26,137 bases of DNA, from NCBI RefSeq assembly GCF_905187505.1, contig NZ_CAJJIC010000023.1:1-26137 (forward strand), written 5' to 3'. This document shows, one piece after another, positions 7,103-14,660 of the stretch; the first letter of the stretch is position 1; every line of letters begins with the position of its first letter. A program made the translations under genes and the position numbers. The notes beneath the pieces were generated by a model. The model searched no databases. It saw only the letters and a list, made by a program, of their open reading frames with translations, and had not been told where the DNA came from. Source of the stretch: an uncultured Mailhella sp. (GTDB taxonomy: Bacteria; Desulfobacterota; Desulfovibrionia; Desulfovibrionales; Desulfovibrionaceae).

Positions 7103-9073
7103 TCAGCGAAGCCGCACCGCGCGCCATCCGTGCGGCGGAAGCGTCATGCGGTCTTCGTGCGCGGGGAGGCCGGAAAGAAGGTCGATTCTTTCCGCGGCGC
7201 TCTTCCAGGAGGGAAAGTCCGGCATAAACGTCGTCTTCTGGCGCGAAAGGTTGCCGAAAAATGCCAGCAGGTCTCCGTCGGGCAGCGAGCATACCGTGAC
7301 GAGCACGCTTTTTCCGGCGCAGGAAGGCACGTCGACGAGCGTTCCTGCGGCAATGCCGGAGACGTCTCTTGCGGTGAGCATGGCGCAAAGGCGGGCTTCC
7401 ATGTCGCTGCCGGGCAGTCGGGCGTAGACGGACCTGCCGGAGGGAAGGCCCTGCGGACTTGCGGGCATGGGGTCGAGCTGCCAGAGCGGCGGCGTGGCCG
7501 GCCAGTCGTTTCCTTCCGGCAGAGAGCCGTCGAGGTCCGTGCCGGAAAACATGAAGAGTCCGGGCAGAAACGCCCGCACGGCAAGGCCGAGTTCGTGCGT
7601 CTCCCGCATGGCGAGTGCCGTTTCGGCGTCGGGACTTTCGCCGGGGGCAAGGCCGCAGGCCATGGCCGCAAGCGTGGCGGCATTGAGCCTCGGTCCCTCG
7701 CCCGGCGAGTTCTTGCGGACAAGAATCCGGGTCCATCCTTCCGGCACGAGCGAAAGCAGCGGCGTGAAGTCCGGCCGGGGCAGCCCGTCGGGGGACTGTC
7801 TCCACAGGCGTTTCTGATCAAGGTTGCTCGACATGGCGCGGCGCAGACTTTCCTGCACGGGGGCGGCGTTTTCCGTGAGAAGGGATTCTTCGAGAGCAGG
7901 AGAAAGCACGCTGTCGAAGAAGAAGTCCGCGCCGCAGTCCATGAGCGCTGCAAGACGTTCCTGCGGGACGATGTCCCGCACCAGCAATGCCGAACCGTAG
8001 CGGTGCGCGTTGCGCGAAAGATCGCGAAGGGCGGAGAGCCCCGGCTCGAGCGTCGGCCGGACGGAGCCCCGCAGGGCGTCGGAGGCGTCCAGCCCCAGCC
8101 AGGCTCCCGCACGTATGCCCACGAGCGCCTGATGCCTGAGTCCGGCCTGAAGGATGAGACTCGCTTCCATGACACGCCTTGCCGCACCGGAAGGATCGTC
8201 CCAGTGAAGCACCGGCCTGTCGGGACGGCCGTGCCAGCGCCAGGCCCAGCGTCGCTTTACGCCGTCCACGCCGGAGACGGGACCTGTGACGGCCCAGCCG
8301 CCGGGAAGAAGGTCGGCCGGACCGTCATCCTGAGCCAGCGCCCCGGGCAGCGTCCCCCGTGTAGTCAGAGAGGCAAGGGCGTCATTGCCGAGCGGAACGG
8401 ATTCCTTTTCTTTTAAAGAAGGTAGAAGCGTCCAGAGCTTCGGAGGAATTTCGGTCATGGCGTACAGGCCGGGATAGTCCCGCACGGCCCGCAACGACAG
8501 AAGAAAATCGGGCCCCCTGCCGGTGAAGGAGGGCAGAAGCTCGCCGCCTGCCATGAGACCGGCACGGGCAAGAGCTTCCGTCCACGCCCCGTAGTCTTCA
8601 TCCTTTCCGGCAAGACGCCCGAAGGCGAGACTCGTGTCGTCCCTGCCGAGACCTGCGGCGGGGGAGCGGCCGGCCCATTCGTCCCCGGTGTCGGCCGTGC
8701 CGGTGAGCACGACCCCGGACACGCCGATCCTTGCCAGTCGTTCCGTAATCCCTTTTTCGGCCAGAACCGCCATGAACGGACGTGTTCCCGACCATGCGGA
8801 AAGCGTCGGAGAGACACAGAACCATGCGCCTTTCCGATCGGCAGGCAGAGGAGAGCGGGAGGAGTGCTTCCAGCTCAGCATGGAGCCGCTGACGATGCCC
8901 GTGAGCTCTGGAGCCTGCCGCAGAAAGGCCTGCTCCTCAAGCCATTGCACATAGACCGGACCGGGTCTTCCCTGCAAGGGCGCCCGGTCCGGCTGCGCCG
9001 TGCCGGACGCACAGGAGAAAAGAAACGCGGAACAGAGCAGCACGAAAAAGAGGCGGCAGAAGAGAAATTTCAT
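7103..9073 (-). CDS. Lipoprotein resembling a degenerate GH13 amylase/trehalose synthase
   Basis: A 656-residue protein with a lipoprotein signal: hydrophobic n-terminus and FLFS|C with lipidated Cys21. I recognise GH13-like architecture by pattern only. The barrel start is ITERLARIGVSGVVLTG (109-125). A region II context is HWDDPSGAARRVMEAS followed by LVGIRAGAWLGLD (317-329). A C-terminal beta-sandwich ends in LLSGL...LPPHGWRAVRL. In active GH13 enzymes region II reads GFRxDA, the Asp being the nucleophile; here it is G-I-R-A-G-A, Gly323 replacing Asp. No region IV HD pair is evident where it would be expected. I infer a membrane-anchored pseudoenzyme that may bind a glycan or have a structural role. 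It is upstream of, and possibly co-transcribed with, the GT39 gene (141-nt gap). No Shine-Dalgarno is seen before the ATG. The family assignment is moderate; an unrelated TIM barrel cannot be excluded. Confidence 0.6.
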   Translation of the reverse strand: MKFLFCRLFFVLLCSAFLFSCASGTAQPDRAPLQGRPGPVYVQWLEEQAFLRQAPELTGIVSGSMLSWKHSSRSPLPADRKGAWFCVSPTLSAWSGTRPFMAVLAEKGITERLARIGVSGVVLTGTADTGDEWAGRSPAAGLGRDDTSLAFGRLAGKDEDYGAWTEALARAGLMAGGELLPSFTGRGPDFLLSLRAVRDYPGLYAMTEIPPKLWTLLPSLKEKESVPLGNDALASLTTRGTLPGALAQDDGPADLLPGGWAVTGPVSGVDGVKRRWAWRWHGRPDRPVLHWDDPSGAARRVMEASLILQAGLRHQALVGIRAGAWLGLDASDALRGSVRPTLEPGLSALRDLSRNAHRYGSALLVRDIVPQERLAALMDCGADFFFDSVLSPALEESLLTENAAPVQESLRRAMSSNLDQKRLWRQSPDGLPRPDFTPLLSLVPEGWTRILVRKNSPGEGPRLNAATLAAMACGLAPGESPDAETALAMRETHELGLAVRAFLPGLFMFSGTDLDGSLPEGNDWPATPPLWQLDPMPASPQGLPSGRSVYARLPGSDMEARLCAMLTARDVSGIAAGTLVDVPSCAGKSVLVTVCSLPDGDLLAFFGNLSRQKTTFMPDFPSWKSAAERIDLLSGLPAHEDRMTLPPHGWRAVRLR

Positions 9074-9107
9074 GGCAGTCGCGGGAATGCTGAAAAAATT
9101 ATCAGGA

Positions 9108-9122
9108 ATTATTCTTAATAAT
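9108..9122. promoter_or_regulatory. A+T-rich inverted repeat between divergent genes
   Basis: ATTATT (9108-9113) and AATAAT (9117-9122) are perfect inverted arms around a 3-nt spacer. They lie in a local A+T-rich island between the lipoprotein gene (minus) and the small winged-helix gene (plus). It could be an operator or a promoter -10 region; no clear -35 element was found. Confidence 0.3.
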
Positions 9123-9271
9123 GCTTGCCTTTCGCCGGAGGAAAGGATACAAGCAGCCGCAGGAGCAGGGAATCCCGCGGGATTTTTCCGGGCCTGCCGG
9201 AAAAGGCGATTTTCGAGGTCTGCGGCGAGCCCTGCCGGATCGTGAACAACAAGCTCGAAAGGAGTATTAGC

Positions 9272-9448
9272 ATGGAAGAACAGGTTCTCAAAGCCATGAA
9301 GGAAGCGGGCAAGCCCGTTCGTCCCGGCGACATAGCCAAGGTGCTCGGCGTGGACTCCAAGGAAGTGTCCAAGGCCTGCGCGGAACTCAAGAAGGCCGGC
9401 AAGATCTACTCTCCCAAGCGCTGCTATTACGAACCCGTGGCGGAGTAG
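9272..9448 (+). CDS. Small winged-helix DNA-binding protein
   Basis: A 58-residue protein that consists of little more than one winged helix-turn-helix. Helix 1 is MEEQVLKAMKEAG, then PVRPGDIAKVLGVD and SKEVSKACAELKKAGK form the HTH with recognition helix, and IYSPKRCYYEPV forms the wing. The start at 9272 is supported by AAAGGAG (9258-9264) 7 nt upstream; the open frame extends upstream without a start signal. By fold it is a putative transcription regulator or nucleoid-associated factor. Nothing outside the DNA-binding domain is left for ligand binding, so it may need a partner or act as a constitutive factor. It is monocistronic with its own terminator. It lies next to the TRAP cluster, but a regulatory link is speculation. 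Confidence 0.8.
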   Translation: MEEQVLKAMKEAGKPVRPGDIAKVLGVDSKEVSKACAELKKAGKIYSPKRCYYEPVAE

Positions 9449-9471
9449 CTCCCTTTTTTTCGATGATTCAG

Positions 9472-9494
9472 AACCGGCCCCGTGCCGGTTTTTT
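9472..9494 (+). terminator. Rho-independent terminator of the winged-helix gene
   Basis: A perfect 7-bp stem (9472-9478 with 9484-9490, 5-nt loop) runs into six consecutive T (9489-9494), 23 nt after the stop codon at 9448. Confidence 0.8.
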
Positions 9495-9813
9495 CATGCC
9501 CGAACGCGGTCGAGCGAGGGCGTCAGGGGAATTGCGGCCGTGCCAGCTGGGAGATTCCGCAAGGAAGGTGCCTGTCCGATCGTTGTTCCGGCCCTGTATT
9601 TTTTCGTCATGATGGAAAAAGTTTCTTCTTTTTCTTCGCTGCGGTGAAGTAAAAGCGGGAACAGAAGTTGCTGTTGTCCGCAGGCGCAGAAAGGTTCGTC
9701 TCTTGTCCAGTTGACTTAACAGGCAAAATCCTTTTAGAGAAAAATTTTGGTGCGGCGTGTCATTGATTTTTTGCGCCGCTTTCCGATCTGCGAGCCTGAA
9801 AAGGAGCCTCAAC
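9495..9813 (+). other. Leader of the first TRAP binding-protein gene, no gene
   Basis: No credible coding frame is present in this 319-nt stretch. It contains TTGACTTAA at 9711, which recurs exactly at 11357 before the second binding-protein gene and may be a shared -35 region. An inverted pair GCGGCG (9752-9757) and CGCCGC (9774-9779) with a 16-nt loop lies 35 nt before the start codon. No convincing -10 box could be placed for the TTGACT at 9711. Confidence 0.45.
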
Positions 9814-10899
9814 ATGATAAGAAAATGGACTGCGTGCGCGGCCGCCTTCGCTCTGGGCGGCCTGCTTTCGTTTTTCAGCCCCGCCTGCGCGGCCGATGCC
9901 GGAAAGGATCCGGTGCAGCTTTCCTTCCTCGGGGGGTATCTTGAAAAGCATCCCACGACGACGGAAGTATTCGAACCTTTCATGGAGGCGGCGGAAAAGC
10001 AGTTCGGCGGCAGACTGAAGTTCAGATATTTCACCACCAATTCGCTGTACTCCGAAACGGAAGCCTATTCGGCCGTGTCCGACGGCCGCGCGGACATAGG
10101 GCAGATTCGTCCTGCGCTCTTTCCCAAGGAAATGAAGCTGCTCGGCGTGGTGGCCCTGCCCGGAATGTGTCCCAATTCGCTGGTGGGCAGCCTTGTGGCG
10201 GAGGATCTCATTCAGAAGTTCCCCGAGGTTCGTGCCGAACTTCCCCGCAATACGGTTCACTTTACGGCCTGGGCGTCCGACGCGTACCAGATTCACTCCG
10301 TCACCCCCATCCGTACCCGTGAGGATCTCAAGGGCAAGAGAATCGCCGCATGGGACAGCCTTACCATGGAGATTCTCAGGGACCTCGGAGCGCATGCCAT
10401 ACGCATGAGCTCCACCGACACCTTCATCGCCCTTTCCCACGGCATGGTGGACGGTGTGCTTTGCCCCATGGCTCCTCTGCGCTCCTACAAGCTTACCGAC
10501 GACGCGAAGTATCATCTCATTCTCGGCATCGGCGTGAACACTTTTGTGGAGGAGATCAACAAGAAGAGCTGGGATTCCCTGCCTGCCGACATGAAGAAAT
10601 GGATTTCGGCGCAGGGAGGCATGAAGATGGCCGAAGCCATAGGCAGGTCTCTGATCAACGGAGCCATTGCGGACGCGGAATGGATGAAGTCGCAGGGACA
10701 TGAGTTCATCGTGCTGAGCGACGAGGAACGCGGCGCCTTCCTTGAACCTCTGGAAGTCTTTGCCGATAACTGGAAAAAGGAAGTGGGCAAGAGCGCTTCC
10801 CCCGCGCTTGCGGACAAGATCTACAAGTATGCCCGCGAACGCAGCGCCTACTATACCAAGGAATTTCATGCCGGAAAGTACGGCGAGTTCAAAATATGA
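9814..10899 (+). CDS. TRAP transporter solute-binding protein (DctP family), copy 1
   Basis: A 361-residue periplasmic binding protein. A Sec signal peptide ends around ACA|AD (residues 24-28). The DctP fold is seen in LSFLGGYLEKHP, the hinge region with EDLKGKRIAAWD (170-181) and ALSHGMVDG (206-214). In canonical DctP proteins the DLKGxKIR segment carries the Arg that pins the substrate carboxylate; here the position is Ala178, followed by Trp180. Other conserved points shared with copy 2 are IRP (98-100), Cys119 and Cys217. Start: AAAAGGAG (9799-9806) 7 nt before the ATG; an upstream frame start at 9757 has no such signal. It is followed by its own terminator, so it is transcribed separately from copy 2 and the permease. 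Substrate unknown; it presumably feeds the DctQM at 12678. Confidence 0.9.
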   Translation: MIRKWTACAAAFALGGLLSFFSPACAADAGKDPVQLSFLGGYLEKHPTTTEVFEPFMEAAEKQFGGRLKFRYFTTNSLYSETEAYSAVSDGRADIGQIRPALFPKEMKLLGVVALPGMCPNSLVGSLVAEDLIQKFPEVRAELPRNTVHFTAWASDAYQIHSVTPIRTREDLKGKRIAAWDSLTMEILRDLGAHAIRMSSTDTFIALSHGMVDGVLCPMAPLRSYKLTDDAKYHLILGIGVNTFVEEINKKSWDSLPADMKKWISAQGGMKMAEAIGRSLINGAIADAEWMKSQGHEFIVLSDEERGAFLEPLEVFADNWKKEVGKSASPALADKIYKYARERSAYYTKEFHAGKYGEFKI

Positions 10900-10958
10900 G
10901 CCGGAAGGCTGCAGGCGGAGCACGGTGAAGAAGGCCGGGCTCCGGCAGACGTCATGAA

Positions 10959-10991
10959 GAAAGGCGGCACGCAGGTGTCGCCTTTCTTTTT
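10959..10991 (+). terminator. Rho-independent terminator of TRAP binding-protein copy 1
   Basis: A 12-bp stem with one G-T wobble (10959-10970 with 10975-10986, loop GCAG) is followed by five T (10987-10991), 60 nt beyond the stop codon. Confidence 0.85.
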
Positions 10992-11316
10992 GCCCTTTGC
11001 GTCGGCACAGAGCGGAGAGACGGCGGCATTCCGCACCGAGGCAAGAGGGCCGGGATGCGGGGCAAGATCCCGCCGGACATTCGGATGCCTGCTTGTCGTG
11101 CCGTGTGGAAGCCGGGACGCCTGAAAATCCCGTCGAGGAAGGGGCGGACGCGGGAGGAAAAAAGCGGACATGGCGGAATTATTGCTATTTTTTGAACAAA
11201 TGCCGTCAAGGGGACATGAACCCGCAGCAAATGCGTTCCCGGCGCATGGATGGGGCACAAGGATGAAACGCGGAAACAAAAAGGCTTCATAAAAAAAAGA
11301 TAAATAAAAAAATAAA
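10992..11316. other. Intergenic stretch between the two binding-protein genes, no gene seen
   Basis: About 325 nt without a credible coding frame or RNA gene. The first ~280 nt keep the genome's G+C richness; from about 11280 the composition changes to a strongly A+T-rich stretch that leads into the promoter region of copy 2. Confidence 0.5.
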
Positions 11317-11336
11317 TAATTATCGATAGATAATTA
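11317..11336. promoter_or_regulatory. Candidate operator: perfect 8-bp inverted repeat
   Basis: TAATTATC (11317-11324) and GATAATTA (11329-11336) are perfect inverted arms around GATA. The repeat ends 20 nt upstream of the proposed -35 box of the TRAP operon, in a very A+T-rich stretch. Position and symmetry fit the site of a dimeric activator or repressor. The regulator is unknown. Confidence 0.55.
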
Positions 11337-11356
11337 ATATGGCAAAAATTTCACCA

Positions 11357-11386
11357 TTGACTTAAGAGTAATATTTAATTTATCAA
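11357..11386 (+). promoter_or_regulatory. Promoter of the TRAP/arylsulfotransferase operon
   Basis: TTGACT (11357-11362) is followed after 18 nt by TATCAA (11381-11386). The 5/6 match of the -35, the 4/6 match of the -10 and the A+T-rich upstream stretch (UP-element-like) support a sigma-70 promoter. The leader to the ATG at 11476 would be about 83 nt. Confidence 0.55.
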
Positions 11387-11475
11387 AACTCTAATGAATG
11401 AAAGCTGTCCGGCTTACCTCCGCGCGCTTTTTCGTTCGGATGTGAAAAGATGGGCAAAAAATGAGGAGTTTCAGC

Positions 11476-12549
11476 ATGTTGAAGAAGTTTGGTCTGCTGG
11501 CTGCGGCTCTCGCACTGGGTGGAGCAATGGTGTTTTCCGGTACGGCGGAAGCTGCCAAGGGTTTCAAGCATCTGTCTTTCATGGGCAGCTATCTTGAAAA
11601 GCATCCCACCGTGGTGAACTACTGGGAACCTTATTTCAAGGCGACGGAAGAAAAATTCGGCGGCAAGCTGTCGTTCGACTATTTCGCCACCAACTCCCTG
11701 TATCCCGAATCCGAAGCTCCTCAGGCCATCACCGACGGCCGCGTGGACTTCGGCGTGCTGCGTCCTTCCGTGTATCCCGGCAACTACAACCTCATGAACG
11801 TGGTGGCCATTCCCGGTCTGTGCCCCAACGCCATCGTGGGATCTCTGGTTCTTGAGGACCTTATCCGCAAGTTCCCCGAAGTGCAGGCCGAACTGCCGGA
11901 AAACAGCGTTCACTTCACTTCCTGGGCCTCTGCCGCCTATCAGCTGCACACCCTGAAGCCCATCAAGACCATGGAAGAACTCAAGGGCTCCAAGATCATC
12001 GTGTGGGACGCCGTTGCCCTTGAACTCGTCAAGGCCCTCGGTGCCAACCCCATCCGCATGAGCTCTCCCGACACCTATCTCGCCCTGTCCAAGGGCATGG
12101 GCGACGGCGTCATCTGCCCGCTCGCTCCCCTCAAGTCCTACAAGATCACCGAAGCCACCAAGTACCATCTGATGCTCAACATCATGGTGCAGGCCTTCAC
12201 CATGGAAGCCAACAAGGATCTCTGGGACTCCATGCCCGACGACATGAAGGCCTATCTCAATGAAACCGGCGGCATGAACATGGCCCTCGGCGTCGGCAAG
12301 TCCCTTGAAGACGGCGCCAAGGAAGACACCGCCTGGATGGAAAAGCAGGGCCACACCTTCTTCTATCTCACCGACGCCGAACGTGCTCCCTTCCTCGCTC
12401 CTCTCGGCGGATTCGTGGACGACTGGAAGGCTTCCTGCAAGGGCGCCAAGCCCGAAGTCATCGAGGCCGTGTACAAGTATGCTCAGGAACGCGCCAAGTT
12501 CTACACTGAAGAAATGAGAGCCGGCAAGTACGGCGATTACAAGATGTAA
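11476..12549 (+). CDS. TRAP transporter solute-binding protein (DctP family), copy 2
   Basis: A 357-residue periplasmic binding protein with a signal peptide cut near AEA|AK (residues 24-28). It aligns with copy 1 over its full length, roughly half identical by eye: SYLEKHP, TNSLYPESEA, CPNAIVGSLVLEDLI, RMSSPDTYLALS. The DctP substrate-Arg position in EELKGSKIIVWD is Ile175, again followed by Trp177. Arg96, Cys116 and Cys214 are shared with copy 1. The start at 11476 is chosen because GAGGAG (11463-11468) lies 7 nt upstream; an in-frame ATG at 11461 overlaps that Shine-Dalgarno. Codon use is very biased (AAG for Lys, CGC/CGT for nearly all Arg), suggesting high expression. It is the first gene of the operon with DctQM and the sulfotransferase-like gene, and is the likely main receptor of that permease. 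Confidence 0.92.
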   Translation: MLKKFGLLAAALALGGAMVFSGTAEAAKGFKHLSFMGSYLEKHPTVVNYWEPYFKATEEKFGGKLSFDYFATNSLYPESEAPQAITDGRVDFGVLRPSVYPGNYNLMNVVAIPGLCPNAIVGSLVLEDLIRKFPEVQAELPENSVHFTSWASAAYQLHTLKPIKTMEELKGSKIIVWDAVALELVKALGANPIRMSSPDTYLALSKGMGDGVICPLAPLKSYKITEATKYHLMLNIMVQAFTMEANKDLWDSMPDDMKAYLNETGGMNMALGVGKSLEDGAKEDTAWMEKQGHTFFYLTDAERAPFLAPLGGFVDDWKASCKGAKPEVIEAVYKYAQERAKFYTEEMRAGKYGDYKM

Positions 12550-12560
12550 TGAATCGGAAG

Positions 12561-12585
12561 GGGAGGGGGCCATGGGCCTCCTCCT
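12561..12585 (+). other. Intercistronic hairpin after binding-protein copy 2
   Basis: An 11-bp stem with two G-T wobbles (12561-12571 with 12575-12585, 3-nt loop) lies 11 nt past the stop codon and has no T run. Such hairpins between a binding-protein gene and its permease usually stabilise the upstream mRNA part and give an excess of binding protein; that role is inferred. Confidence 0.55.
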
Positions 12586-12677
12586 GTCCGTATATACGCC
12601 GTTAAAATACTGTTTCAGGCTTATTCCTTCTGTGTGCGGATCGCCCGGGGTGCGGTCCGCGAAAAGCCGAGGTTCCC

Positions 12678-14591
12678 ATGGCAGAACAAGTTTCTCTTTC
12701 TCCCGCTTTTCAGAGCGCATATGACTTTCTCGAAAAATGCACGACCAAGGTCAGCTGGCTGAGCTATGTGGCCATGGCCATACTGCCCGTGCTCATCACC
12801 GTGGACGTGTGCTGCCGAATGTTCGGATTCAGCGTGCCCGGTTCTCTGGAACTGCAGGAAAATCTTCTGGCTCTTACGACGTTTTCCTTCATGGCCATCC
12901 TGCAGCTGCATGACCGTCACATGATGATCGACTTCATCTATGATCGCATGTCCACGGGCCTGAAGCGCTGGTGCGACATGACCGTCGCCTCCCTGGTGCT
13001 GGGCATCATGGTGCTGCTCACCACCGAGAGCTACGATGCATTCCTGAGCAAGTTCGGCACCCAGTCCATGGAGCTGTACGTTCCTCTGGAATTCTATTAC
13101 TGGATGCCTGTCGTGGGTCTCGGCATCACCTCCATCGTCGCTCTGTTCCAGTTCCTGCGCGAATCCGTGAAGTGCCTTTCCGGCAGACACTACATTCCCT
13201 TCGTGCTCGGCATCGCCTTTGCCTTCGCTCTGGCCTATCTGCCTTTCTGGTATCGTGAAAGCCCCTACGAAATTTCCAACATCATTCTCGGTCTCATAGC
13301 CTTCGGCCTGCTGTTCCTGTTCCTGTTCATCCGCATGCCCATCGCCTGGGCCATGAGCATCATCGGCGCCATGGGCATGGTGGCCGTGTCCCGCAACGTC
13401 GTGGCGGCCCTTGCCGCCGTGGGCACCACCCCCTACGCCGCCTCCGCCAACTACAACCTCGTGGCCCTGCCGCTCTTCGTGCTCATGGGCTGCATGATCC
13501 TTTACTCCGGCATTTCCGTCGACCTGTTCAACTCCGCCAACAAGTGGATAGGCCACATGCCCGGCGGCATGGGCATGGCCGGCGTCGCCGGCTGCACCGG
13601 CTTTGCCGCCGTGTGCGGCGACTCGCTTTCCACCGCCGTGACCATGGGCTCCGTTTCTCTGCCGGAAATGATGCGCCTCAAGTATTCTCCCTCCCTCGCC
13701 ACGGGCGCACTTGCCGCAGGCGGTACGCTGGGCATCCTCATCCCTCCGAGTTCAGGCTTCATCATCTACGGCATCGTCACGGAAGTTTCCATCGGCCGAC
13801 TGTTCATGGCCGGCCTCATTCCCGGCATCATGCTGGCCCTCATGTTCATGGCCTACATCTACTACATGGCCGTGCGTCATCCTGAACTTGCTCCCCGCGG
13901 TCCCAAGTACACGCTGGCCGAGAAGATTCAGTCCTCCATGGGCCTCGTGCCGATCCTCGCCCTGTTCGTCCTGGTGCTCGGCAGCATCGTGGCAGGCGTC
14001 TGCTCCCCCAACGAAGGCGGCGGCATCGGCGCCATGGGCGCCTTCCTCTACGCCCTCGTTCGCCGCAAGGTGACCAAGCAGAACCTTCTGGCCTCCCTGC
14101 ATGAAACCGGTGAACTCACCGCCCGCATCATGGGCATCATGGTCGGCGTGGCCATTCTCGGCTACTTCTTCGCCGCCACCCGCCTGCCCTTCCTGCTGGC
14201 CGACTTCATCGTGTCCCTGCCCTTCAACCGCTACTGGGTGTTCGCCATCATCGTGGTCATCTACGTCATCCTCGGCTGCATGATGAACGTCATTCCCATG
14301 CTCATGCTCACCCTGCCTTCCATCTTCCCCACCGTCGTGGCTCTGGGCTTTGACCCCGTGTGGTTCGGTGTGGTATCCGTCATGATCATGGAAATGGGCC
14401 AGATCACGCCTCCCGTGGGCGTTGTGGTGTTCGCTCTTGCCGGCGTGGCCAAAGGCATTCCCATCGAGACCATCTTCAAGGGCATCATCCCCTTCGTGGG
14501 TCTGATGATCCTTGCGGTCATTCTCATCACGTTCTTCCCGGACATCGCGCTCTGGCTGCCCTACACGCTCATGGGTCCCGAAGTCCTGTAA
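12678..14591 (+). CDS. TRAP transporter fused permease (DctQM)
   Basis: A 637-residue inner-membrane protein that fuses both TRAP membrane subunits. Residues ~20-185 are the four-span DctQ part, with membrane segments at about 28-45, 65-80, 97-114 and 137-154. A linker helix at about 178-190 leads to the large DctM part (about 195-637). The DctM part shows LVALPLFVLMGCMI, the MGSVSLPEM region, the signature GTLGILIPPSSGFIIYG, SIGRLFMAGLIPG, and a second-half GQITPPVGVVVF that mirrors the first IPPS loop. This is the complete ion-coupled transport unit; only an external binding protein is needed, and two are encoded just upstream. A weak GAGG lies before the ATG at 12678. The gap to the binding protein is 128 nt and contains a hairpin. 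Substrate not deducible from the permease. Confidence 0.93.
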   Translation: MAEQVSLSPAFQSAYDFLEKCTTKVSWLSYVAMAILPVLITVDVCCRMFGFSVPGSLELQENLLALTTFSFMAILQLHDRHMMIDFIYDRMSTGLKRWCDMTVASLVLGIMVLLTTESYDAFLSKFGTQSMELYVPLEFYYWMPVVGLGITSIVALFQFLRESVKCLSGRHYIPFVLGIAFAFALAYLPFWYRESPYEISNIILGLIAFGLLFLFLFIRMPIAWAMSIIGAMGMVAVSRNVVAALAAVGTTPYAASANYNLVALPLFVLMGCMILYSGISVDLFNSANKWIGHMPGGMGMAGVAGCTGFAAVCGDSLSTAVTMGSVSLPEMMRLKYSPSLATGALAAGGTLGILIPPSSGFIIYGIVTEVSIGRLFMAGLIPGIMLALMFMAYIYYMAVRHPELAPRGPKYTLAEKIQSSMGLVPILALFVLVLGSIVAGVCSPNEGGGIGAMGAFLYALVRRKVTKQNLLASLHETGELTARIMGIMVGVAILGYFFAATRLPFLLADFIVSLPFNRYWVFAIIVVIYVILGCMMNVIPMLMLTLPSIFPTVVALGFDPVWFGVVSVMIMEMGQITPPVGVVVFALAGVAKGIPIETIFKGIIPFVGLMILAVILITFFPDIALWLPYTLMGPEVL

Positions 14592-14606
14592 ACATTTCTC
14601 CTGGCT

Positions 14607-14627
14607 CCCCGGGGCTCTGCCCCGGGA
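14607..14627 (+). other. Intercistronic hairpin between permease and sulfotransferase genes
   Basis: A perfect 9-bp G+C-rich stem (14607-14615 with 14619-14627) has a 3-nt loop and no T run, so readthrough to the next gene is expected. It probably serves as an mRNA stability or processing element within the operon. Confidence 0.5.
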
Positions 14628-14660
14628 ACTTTCCCTCAACTCTCATGAAGGAGTTTTATC

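Noticed and set aside
4910..8416. A 1168-codon open frame on the plus strand opposite the GT39 and lipoprotein genes
   Set aside because: Its translation is His/Gly/Arg-rich without domains, and it crosses two well-supported minus-strand genes and their gap. It results from G+C-rich codon positions.
10992..11290. Open frames of 89-137 codons in the gap between the receptor genes
   Set aside because: They overlap in several frames, have no start signals and show low-complexity Arg/Pro-rich translations.
11280..11340. A+T-rich stretch as the end of an inserted mobile element
   Set aside because: No terminal repeats, no transposase and no target duplication; a regulatory region explains it better.
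11383..12720. A 445-codon minus-strand open frame opposite receptor copy 2; a similar one opposite copy 1 (9760-10923)
   Set aside because: Both mirror the paralogous binding-protein genes, so their mutual similarity only reflects the real genes on the plus strand.
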